A stretch of 64,000 nucleotides of DNA, taken from contig JASXTE010000005.1 of NCBI GenBank assembly GCA_030280995.1, positions 35,370,501 to 35,434,500 of the forward strand, read 5' to 3'. A program made the translations under genes and the position numbers. This DNA comes from Hemileia vastatrix (lineage: Eukaryota > Basidiomycota > Pucciniomycetes > Pucciniales > Zaghouaniaceae). This document shows positions 34,795 to 44,382 of this stretch, piece after piece (positions within the stretch are counted from its first letter, which is position 1; every line of letters starts with the position of its first letter). The notes beneath the pieces were generated by a model. It did not search any database. It saw only the letters and a list, made by a program, of their open reading frames with translations, and had not been told where the DNA came from.

Positions 34795-35886
34795 TGTAGA
34801 CGATCCTATAGTACTAGCTATAGGCCTTGACCAAGGGAGTTGGAGAAAAACCAGAGAGAAAATCCCCTGTCCCTTTAGAAAAATAGAGTGAGATTTACTT
34901 GCTAAAGTAAGTTGGTTCCTGTTTTTCTAAAGCCCCTTTTTAACACACTTGACTGCTTGATGAGCCAAGAAAGTAGTCCCCAGATAGACTACCAGACCAA
35001 AGAACTGAAATGTAGAACAAATTCCACACCAGAGACAGCAAAGATACTTGATGTAGGCTGCAAATCCACACCAGAGACAGCAATAATACTTGCTATAGCT
35101 TGCAAGACTATAACAGAGAAAACAGTTGCCAAAGTTAAGTTAAATGAAGAACTCACTTGCAACAAACACAGCCAATTGTGGCCAGAAAACAGTGAAAAAT
35201 GAGTGAGGAACAATGATATCACCTCCAGATGGTTGTATGTTGATTAAGGTTGCCCCAAACTGTCTTATTCACTATGTACACACAGACCACTAACTAAGAG
35301 CCCATGCGCACCCACCAATCTGGCGCCTTTACCCACCAAATTGAATAAAAAACCCTCCTGAAGCGCTCCCCAACCTTCTAAAACAGAGGCGGGTGGGCCA
35401 CCCGACGTCAGAGATGCCGCCTGAAGTGGCCCGGCCTCCCTGAAGCCAGAAAACCAATAAAAACAACTAATCTACTTAGAAAAATTAGCTATGACTACTA
35501 AAACCTTTAAAACACGGAATTTCACTATAACAACATTGTGACATGAAATATAGAGAAAAATTAGCTCTATCCAATGGTACTAAGCACTTAACCCTAAGAC
35601 TTAAGGTTAGCCCGTAAAACACAAAAAACAAAATTAAACAGCAATCTTTTATATATGAAAAATGAGGAAATGACCCCTTAAAACTCAGAATATGAAAAAT
35701 GTCTTCAAGACATAAAATATAGAGAAAATCCAGGGCTATCCAATGATAGTACTCACATACCTGCAGACCTAATATCCACGGAATAAACCTGAAAAATACC
35801 CAAATCCTTAACAGATGTCAATTAAGGAATGCACAAACAGCGCCAAATCACACAACAAAGGCCCCTGCCAATGTTGGAAGACCACA
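34795..35886 (-). repeat. 3' LTR of B2
   Basis: TGTAGA to GACCACA, 1,092 bp. It is adjacent on its right to the polypurine tract (GGAGGGAGGA on the minus strand, 35,887-35,896). Confidence 0.95.
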
Positions 35887-35896
35887 TCCTCCCTCC
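35887..35896 (-). other. Polypurine tract of B2
   Basis: GGAGGGAGGA on the minus strand, directly before the LTR start TGTGGTC. Confidence 0.85.
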
Positions 35897-35904
35897 AATT
35901 GAGA

Positions 35905-36575
35905 ATGTCCACATTCTTTCTTCATCCAACCACCATTTTCAACCTTCTTCCCAATTCTGCCTCTGAAATGGGTCCTTGCCAATACTGCATCGACAATAAT
36001 TTAATCTGCAGCATGACACCACCTGTCCATCCATACAGAATGTCCTGCGATGTCTGCCAATCTAGAAAGAAGACCTGCCACAGACCTGGTCTACTATCTT
36101 CTGCAACAGATTCACCTCCACCTCAACCTGGTCCATCTTCGGCCAGCACCAAAAGATCTAGGCCATCCATCCTGATACCCAGATTAATCAAAAAGCTTCA
36201 CCCTTACTAGAAGAGCGCCACGACCCATAAAACAACTAGTTCCACCATTGCTGGTTTATCTGATGGTAAATAACTTTCATTTCTTCCTTCAACTTTAAAA
36301 CTGATGACTTCTCAGTTCCTCCATCTTCTGATAGTGATGATAACAATGTAGGATCCATTGCACCACCAACACCAAACCACTTGCCCACTATCAAGGCCAA
36401 GTTCCAACAACACACATCTCAACAGAAACAACTTCTGCTTCACTACTTCCAATCCACTCCTGATAGAGATCCACAGGACATTGAGAACAGAAGACACCTC
36501 ATTCACCAGTTCAAGGCTAATTCTGAACACTTCATTTCATCTCTTGATTCCCTCTGTAATTCCACTAGTACTTGA
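35905..36575 (+). pseudogene. Alpha of B2: antisense six-cysteine protein with one nonsense codon
   Basis: Same gene as 19,483-20,158 in B1, with identical exon lengths (361 and 260 nt) around a 50-nt intron (36,266-36,315, GTAAAT ... CTTCTCAG). All six cysteines are kept in the Zn2Cys6 spacing (CQYCIDNNLIC ... CDVCQSRKKTC). A CAG to TAG change creates a stop at 36,208-36,210, codon 102, after the cysteine module and basic patch. A truncated 101-residue product with the whole cysteine module could still be made. Confidence 0.8.
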
Positions 36576-36619
36576 GTTTGATTCAGAAAGAAAAATTGAC
36601 CACACCCTCTATAGGATGT

Positions 36620-37562
36620 AACCACAAAACAACCCTCAGTTTTAAGTCTTGGGGGACCATCCTCATTTTATAGTCTTGGGGGACTCAAAAACCCTCAGTT
36701 TAAAGTCTTGGGGGACTCAAAAACCTAAATCATAAACCCAGAACCAGAGATCAACCACATTAAGACACAGAGAAAAAACTAACATTCTGGGGTAATTTTA
36801 AATAGAGCTGCCAGCCCATCAATACCCCCAAACTTGCCTTTGCTAAATTCGGAGGCTCCCCCTGTGGATACCCTCCACCAATCTTTCAAAACCAACTCCA
36901 ACAACAAAAACCCCTTCCTCAATTTATAGTCTTGGGGGACTCACAACCCTCAGTTTAAAGTCTTGGGGGACTAAACCAACAACAATCCTCAGTTTAAAGT
37001 CTTGGGGGACTAACACAGTGTTCATTTTAAAGTCTTGATGGACTAGTCTTGATAGAATCTTGAAACCAGCCAGTTTAAAGTCTTGGAGGACTAACAGAAA
37101 CCAGATTTCAGTTTAAAGTCTTGATGGACTGGTCTTGATAGAATCTTGAAACCAGCTAGTTTAAAGTCTTGGAGGACTAACAGAAACCAGATTTCAGTTT
37201 AAAGTCTTGATGGGCTGGTCTTGATAGAATCTTGAAACCAGCCAGTTTAAAGTCTTGGAGGACTAACAGAAACCAGATTTCAGTTTAAAGTCTTGATGGG
37301 CTGGTCTTGATAGAATCTTGAAACCAGCCAGTTTAAAGTCTTGGAGGACTAACAGAAACCAGATTTCAGTTTAAAGTCTTGATGGACTGGTCTTGATAGA
37401 ATCTTGAAACCAGCCAGTTTAAAGTCTTGGAGGACTAACAGAAACCAGATTTCAGTTTAAAGTCTTGATGGACTGGTCTTGATAGAATCTTGAAACCAGC
37501 CAGTTTAAAGTCTTGGAGGACTAACAGAAACCAGATTTCAGTTTAAAGTCTTGATGGACTGG
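36620..37562 (+). repeat. AGTTTAAAGTCTTGG motif field with a six-copy 86-bp minisatellite
   Basis: Single motifs lie at about 36,640-37,020. From 37,071 a unit of 86 bp holding two motif variants (GGAGGACT and GATGG(A/G)CT types) repeats at 37,071, 37,157, 37,243, 37,329, 37,415 and 37,501. B1 has only about one unit here, so the array expanded in B2 or its parent. Confidence 0.9.
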
Positions 37563-37711
37563 CGGAATTTTGCATAAAATAGACGCAGCCAATTTCATAC
37601 AGACCACCCCTACAGCCAATGTGCTGAACTTTCACCTTCACTTCATCATCTACCCATCACTGACAAAAATCTCCTCCTATCCCTTTCCATCATCTTTTCT
37701 CAATACAGATC

Positions 37712-39263
37712 ATGGCTGGATCTCCTGATGTTAACCCTTCTACTCTCCCTTGCTTCACTGCTCCCAAGGACTATGCCTGCAAACAGTGCATCCACATGTG
37801 CAGACCTTGCACATTCACTCTTCCAACTCCTGAAGCCAAATTCTACAACAGGGCTTGTGATTCTTGCTATTCCAAAAATCAAAGATGTGACAGAGATGCC
37901 AACTACCCTATTCCTCCACCTTCACCTTCTCATAAATACATCTCTAGATCCCCTACCAGATCCCCAGAGCTTGGTCCTTCCTCTTCCTCTTTATCTTCAG
38001 CACCTTCCAGAAGATCCAGAAGCTCAGCTTCCAGAACTCTTCCCAAAAGACCAGCCTTAGCTTCCCAAGAAACTGCTTTTATCTCCGCCAAATTAGCTCC
38101 AAAAGCTTCAAGATCAACTCCCAGGCTTCTAGACCGCGTCCAGGCGGCCCGCCCACCTCACTGGAAAGTGAAAATTTGGCTCAAAATCTCCAAAAACAAC
38201 CGGAAAACAGCCAAACTCCATCAATCAACAAAAACAACTCCACACAATCACCTCCCACTGCTCCCAGAGCAATGCAGCCAACTCTTCCAAGGTCCAAAAA
38301 CTTCAAATTTTCCCAAACTTCTAGGAGACCTGCCAGAGAACCCCAAGAAGAAACCAGAACACCCCACACTGCACCCAAGCAACAACTTCGTCCCCAACTA
38401 AGACAAAGAAACTACACCTCTCCTCTGTCAGCCAACTATTCTTCTGACAGTTCCATCTCTTAAAATGCTCCATCCAGAAGAGATCAATCTGCTTCCAAAT
38501 CACCCTCTCCTGCTCCATCCTTTAACAACCCTGGTACTCCATCACCAGCACCTCCTCCAGCTGAATCCAACAGAAATAACAACCACAACAAAAACAACAA
38601 TCCCACTGCTCCAACTAGGCCCCAGGAACATCAGCCTCCTAGTTCACCTTCTCAAAATCTTTCAGAGAAAGACCAAGAGAATCCATATCTTTCCCTAGTT
38701 GATCCACCCACCATGACCATTACAAAATTGTCAGAGATCCAAATTCCAGCTGCTTACAAATTTGATGAGCTTCCAATCTGTAAGTACCAAATTAATTATC
38801 CCATTTCTTCAACAAAAATAATTCCTGATCCAATTCTTCTTGTCTAGTTGGCACCCCTCCTCCTGAATCTATTATTGGAGTTGGCCAACCTCTTGAAACT
38901 TCTTTGACCCTGGATTATGGAGACAAGAAGAAACACCTAAGCACCATGTGTTCCAATATGCTAAAAGCCTTTTCCCTCCATGGACCTTTGAATGACTTTG
39001 AAAAATCCCTGAGAAAGCGCCTGTTGGACGACCACTGGAAAATGTCTAGGATCATTAAGCACACCCTCCAGCACTCCATTCCTGCCTCTTCTTCTTCCTC
39101 CTCTGAACTACCCTCTAATCCAATTCCTGACCATTACAATCCCTATAATCTCTCCAGCACGATGTACTTCAAAGAACACAGTGCTTCCCACAATCCCAAC
39201 AAAAAACAAAAATGTCATCAAAATCCGGACCAGTCTCCAGAAGCTTCATCATCCAGACAATGA
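37712..39263 (+). pseudogene. Beta of B2: antisense six-cysteine protein, about 500 aa if unbroken
   Basis: The ATG at 37,712 follows AATACAG, a possible splice acceptor. Cysteines 23, 26, 33, 49, 52 and 59 give C-x2-C-x6-C-x15-C-x2-C-x6-C, with an extra Cys30 and a basic loop YSKNQR-C-DRD in the second half. A Ser/Pro/Arg-rich tract follows. A 19-bp deletion near 38,140 relative to B1 shifts the frame. Coding then continues (SENLAQNLQ ... YKFDELPI) with a stop near 38,461. The intron 38,780-38,847 (GTAAGT ... TCTAG) leads into exon 2, which encodes a conserved-looking helical domain (KKKHLSTMCSNMLKAFS, KSLRKRLLDDHWKMSRI) and ends SSSRQ at 39,263. No known family was recognised beyond the cysteine spacing. 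Confidence 0.78.
38780..38847 (+). other. Intron of beta (B2)
   Basis: 68 nt with a consensus GTAAGT donor, CTGATCC-type branch region and TTGTCTAG acceptor. It joins ELPI to GTPPPESIIG. B1 keeps the donor but has CTAT at the acceptor. Confidence 0.75.
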
Positions 39264-40515
39264 GCTCCTGCCAAAAGATTAGAAACATAATAATAATATA
39301 AAACAATTAAAAAAAATAATTTCAGAATTTTTTTTATTTTTTTTATTTTGTATCTACTAATATACTAAAATTAAATATTAATAAATAAAATGAAATGAAA
39401 TAACATAAATGAAATAAAATAAAATATAAAAAATAGTACAAATGGTATCCCCCAGCCAATTGATGAGCTGATCCCCTGATACATTACCCACATCCAAGTG
39501 CACCTTGATGTGGATACACAAATAAATATTTTAAATGATTAACAGAAAACAAAAATTTAGAAATTCAGAAGATAATAAAAATAATGAAACACAGAAACAA
39601 ATGAAATAATAATAAATAAATAATAAAAAAAGAAAATAGCATTGCCCAGCCAATTGATGAGACTTTCCCCACAAATGCTTGCCCACATCCAGGTGACCCT
39701 GATGTGGTAACACCCAAAATTTTTGATTTTATAATTTTAAACAACCCCCATAAAAAAATTAAAAGAAAAAATTAGAAAAAAAATAATCTAAAACTGCTAT
39801 CTAGCAAAAACATAACTGCAAAATCAAAGACAGTCCAGCTCCATAGATGGTCCAATAAGGGAAAGGCCGATCCATAGAAATGATCACTGGGTGGGCTCCC
39901 TCCAATAAGTAAAAATGATGGGAGACCACCAGTGATCCACCACCAATCTGAAAGAATCAAAGATAAAGAAGCCAGTCCCAAACCAGTTTAAAGTCATAGT
40001 GAACTTGAAACCTGAATAATAAACAACAGAACTAGAATTCAACTAGGAAAAATAAAAGACTTGAGACAGACATTCTGAGGTAACTGTTCTCCAGAGCAGC
40101 CAGCTCATCAGTTACCCCCACACTTGCCAAAATAAAATCTAGAAGCCCCCCTGGGTACCTTCTAACAAAAACACAACATCCAACACAATAAACCAAAACC
40201 AATAAGAGTGAAGAGTCCAGCACTTGAAAACCAATGGAAATTCCAGTTTAAATTCATAGAGAACTAAAACCTGTAAAAAGAAACCAATACTAGGGTTCAA
40301 CCAAATTAAGAGAAAGGGTTGGAAACAGACAATCTAGGGTAACTTTTCTACAGAGCAGCCAGCCCATCAGTTACCCCTACAATTTCCAAGATCAAATCTA
40401 GAAGCCCCACTCATGGGTACCTTCTAACAAAAATTTTCCAACAAAAAAGTTGCTCTGCAACACCAAAAAATCTCAAAACTTAAAGAACGTTCCATAGTTT
40501 ATCCTCATTGCAGAG
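39264..40515. repeat. Stem-loop region of B2 between beta and pol
   Basis: Counterpart of 21,996-23,230 in B1. CCCACATC...GATGTGG stem-loops lie at about 39,450-39,517 and 39,645-39,712. The long hairpin GATCACTGG...CCAGTGATC is at 39,882-39,937. GGTAACTG...CAGTTACC hairpins lie at 40,079-40,116 and, with one mismatch, 40,338-40,375. Intervening DNA is A-rich and varies between copies, while the hairpins are kept. It might separate the convergent pol and beta transcripts. Confidence 0.7.
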
Positions 40516-43500
40516 TCAATCTTCTTCATGTCTAGTGCCTCTGGGATAGAACCTCTTCACCTGGTCTGCAGCCACCCTCTTTTTCAAGACTGCACCATCC
40601 AACTCTTCCAAAACATAAGAACCTCCAGATGCCTGAGATCTGACTCTGTAAGGTCCATTCCATCTGTCAGCAAACATTTTCCCCCATTGACTCTCCAAAC
40701 TTCTATTATACACCAAAACCAAACAACCAGGTTTTCTAGGGATTCCTGAGTCTATGAGCCAACTTCTTGTCCCAGTACCTGACTGATTGATTCCTAATCT
40801 TCATCATTGTAGAGTATGCCTTCTCCTGACATTCCTCTCTACATTCCAACTGTTGCATCCTGGCACAGAGCAAATCTTCTGTTGAGTGCACGTCATCCCA
40901 ATCAATTCCAAGATAAGAGACAGCTTCCAAGTCCACTGGTAGAACAGCTTTCTGACCAAACATTAACTCATAAGGAGAATAGCCAGTTGTCCTCTTCACA
41001 GTGACCCTATCAGCAAATAGCACCAAGGGTAAATAATGTCTCCACTTTTCAGCACTATCTCCGCACATCTTCACCAAAGCATTCTTGATAACTTGATGGC
41101 CTCTTTCAACCATGCCTTCAGCTTAAGGATAATACGGTGTAGCCACTCTAACTTTAGAACCAACACTAGCCACATCTTCTTTAAATTTGGCACCAAACTC
41201 TGGCCCACCATCAACAGTCACCAACTTCATCAACCCATACCTATAAATCCACTCCTTCTTCAAAAACTCTGCCACATTCTTGGCAGTCAAATTAACCAGA
41301 GGCACTGCCTCAACACAACCAGAAAAATCATCCCTAGTAACAATCAAGTATTTATACCTTCCCTCTTTAATATGGACAGAATCCAGACTGACCCTTCCAA
41401 AAACAGTTGATTTGCCAGTAGCACGGCCTACCTCTTTAGGTTTCAAGTGACTTCTTCTTTGACATTCTTCACAAGATTGAACCTGACCCTGCACAGAAAA
41501 CTTCATACCTGGCCATCAAAATCTGTCTGCTACTCTTCTATAAGTCTCCCCAAAGCCTCTATGACCAAGGTCCTCATGCAAAGACTTCAAAACCAATTCT
41601 TGACCCTTCTTCTGAGTCACCACCACTTGAGGATTTGGATGTCTCCTCCTCATCAACTGCCTTCCTGACACATAAAATCCAGGACTCTTCTTCTTGATTG
41701 CCAACCAAGTATCATCATCACAACTATCTGGCCTCTCCAAGGTCAACAGATATTCCACCAAAATAAAATAAAACCCAGACTGACCCCAGGTCTCATCTTC
41801 AAAATCCAACATCACCACACCCAAGGGTGCAATTCTGTCATAAAAATCACCAGTATGAACATGAGCCAATTGAGCAGCCCAACCAGGACACCAATCCTTA
41901 AAGTTTGGCACCTCCTTCTCTTTCCACTGAACCTTGTGAGAATCCAGTTCACTAACAAAAACACCCTTTTCCAATTTTGAGCTGTCCCAAACAACAACTC
42001 CATTTTCATCAACAAAAACATCCTGATCACCAGAATCAAGATCAGATCCAGCCAGTTTAGCCTCTTGGGGGAGGTCAGAAAAATCTTCAGCACCCTTTGT
42101 GCTGGCCCTAACCACTGGAACATCTTCATCAAACTCTTCAGCCTCAGAATCTTCATCTGTAGGTGGCCTCCTTAAATATCAATCACGCATAGTAAAAGTT
42201 TTGCCTGGTTTGTGTACCAGGTCAAAAGAAAAATGTTGAATAAATGCCACCCACCTAGTCATTGGAGCATTTGGAAGACTAGGCGTATTGATCATCTGAA
42301 CCAAAGATTTTGCAACCACCTGCAGCTCAAAATGCTGCCCCCACAAAACCGTCTGTAGCTTCTTTAAAATTTTTGCTACACCACACAATTCCAACTTAGG
42401 TTGAGAATACCTAGATTCCACCTCATTAAACACCACAGACTCATATCTTACTGGCCTGACCCTCCCAGTCTTATCCTCCTGAGACAAAACAGCACCAGCA
42501 GCAATATAACTTGAGTCCACTGCCAGATAAATTTTTCCAGCACCAACACCATAATCCAACTTGTGAAGAACAATATCTTCACCAACAACCTTTTCAACTT
42601 CTGAAAATCCTCTTCACACTCTTCAGTCCATTCCCAATCTGCATCTTTTCTGGTCAACCTCCTTAAAGGTGAAGCCAAAAAAGAAAAATCCTTAATAAAA
42701 ATCCTGACATATACACATACACCCAAAAGTCCCCTGACTTCAGTAGTATTTTTAGGCCTTGGCCATGACTGAATTTTATTAATCTTCTTCTTTGCCATAA
42801 TCCTTCCCTCTTTACATACCACATGACCCATAATTTCCAAAGCAGGAACACAACAACCGAACTTTGACCCTGAAATGGTCAAACCAGCCTCTTCAATCCT
42901 AAACAACACTCTCTCTAGAGTTATTGAATATTCCCAAACAAACCTCCTTATGCCAGGGTTCTCTGCTAACACCTCATTACCATAATCAGTGGATGGTCCT
43001 TTAATTCCACCATCATCAATAATAATACCAGCATGAGTAGGAACCTCATCCTGAAAAATCCAAGCCATATGTGCTTGATATACCGCCACTGAATTAGTTG
43101 CTCCCTGAGGCAACCTAGTGAGCTGAAATCTTCCGAAGGGAGTCTCAGAAGTTGTGAGAAGCCTTGAATCCATATGAAGTTCCCTCTCATCGTAACCACC
43201 CATAATATCACCCAAACCATAACACACCCTTCCAGAAAAAGCTTCAACAAAATCCTCTGCACTTGGTGGCATACCAGCGTCCTTGATAATATCTATTCAA
43301 GGCTCTAAGATCATGAACCACCCTAAACTTTCCATTCTTCTTCTTTACACAGAAAACCAGACTTGAGTAACTGGATGTCAATTTTTTGTGTAACCCAGTC
43401 CTGACTCTTTCCCTAACAATATCCACAAAATCCTCTCTGATAGCAGCTGGAATCAGAATAGGTTTGATTTGCCAAGGTTCATGACAAACCACAGGAATCA

Positions 43501-43900
43501 AGTAAGGTTCCCCATAAGAGTGCTTCAAAACACCCCTTTCCTACGCAACAAAAGCCACAGCTTCTTCCCTTAGCACAATAACGTGCAACAACAACTTCTT
43601 TTCTTCTTCAGACAACCACCCATCAGGACCAAAATTAAAAACTTTCAACCTTTCCACAGTCACCCTAGCCGTCTCTACAAATTCTGGAGGATTCTTCACC
43701 AAAGGAGTACAGTACAGATCTCTTGACAAAGGAGGTCGCTTCAAAGGCGGATTCAAACCCACAGGCATAGGCTCATTGACAGGCCTAATCTTCTGTGCTA
43801 CCTTCTTATACTTTGCCGCTCCACCTTCAACTTGAGGGATCTTCAGGAAATCTTCACCACCAGACCTGGAACAAAAACCAAGGGTTTCCCCATTGCTCAC
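40516..43900 (-). pseudogene. Pol of B2: RT, RNase H, acidic linker, integrase
   Basis: Minus-strand reading. The RT N-terminus (FGPDGWLSEEEKKLLL) is near 43,620. The RT active site is IIIDDGGIKGP near 43,010, where copy B4 has FIDD, the form usual in a basidiomycete gypsy clade. RNase H (AVDSSYIAAGAVL) is near 42,510. An acidic linker of about 200 residues typical of that clade covers 41,520-42,115. The integrase zinc finger has HEDLGHRG and CEECQRRS (41,450-41,580). The DDE core has SLDSVHI, TVDGGPEFG and VERGH (41,090-41,390), and a GPY module and VKRFYPRG end at 40,516. Breaks include stops near 43,543 (after FVA), 42,180, 41,515 (TGG to TGA), 41,124 (GAA to TAA) and 40,735, and frameshifts near 43,290 and 42,590. 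Confidence 0.9.
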
Positions 43901-44382
43901 ATGTGTGGCCAAGGTAATTTTTTTGAAAGGTGTAGAAGAAACCCTAGCGGTGCACAATTGGGAGGTCTTACTTTTACACCCCAATCTCACCTCCCCAAAA
44001 CTTTTCCGCATATCTTTCAATAAAGATATATAACCAATCTTCTTCTTTGAACTTGAATTAAAAATAATTAAGAATCTTGAGAGAGAACAGAGACTTGATA
44101 AAAAACTTGATGAATACTTGCAGAGAAGAGAAACATTAAAAAGAGAAAGTTGAAAATCCACTTGGTATATCTCCAAGGGAGCTGACCTACTACAACCTGG
44201 GATTTCCTCATCTTGGGGAGAGGTTGTAGCACTAGGGTTATCAGCCCTTATTGCTCTAAAAAAGACAGACTCTCAATAGAGCCTGAGCCGGACTCCAAAA
44301 AACCAGAGGCAACACCCACTTCCTTCCTTCTCCTGCAGAAGTCCATGCACTGGCACATTGAAGATAAACCAGGCCTGGTCTT
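43901..44382 (-). other. Segment between gag-protease and pol in B2
   Basis: Open minus-strand reading (to 44,176) without recognisable domain: Leu/Ser-rich, then Lys-rich. Whether it is translated, or contains an intron, cannot be decided. B1 has the same segment with a duplication. Confidence 0.5.

Noticed and set aside
34912..35202. A 96-codon plus-strand ORF in the left LTR of B2, repeated identically at 46,842-47,132
   Set aside because: It lies wholly within the LTR, so its duplication reflects LTR identity. It has low-complexity composition (repeated TPETA words from a short tandem repeat) and is broken in the B1 LTR.
37071..37562. Regularly spaced repeats that could be mistaken for a CRISPR array
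   Set aside because: The 86-bp units are tandem with no unique spacers, in a eukaryotic retrotransposon. It is a minisatellite.
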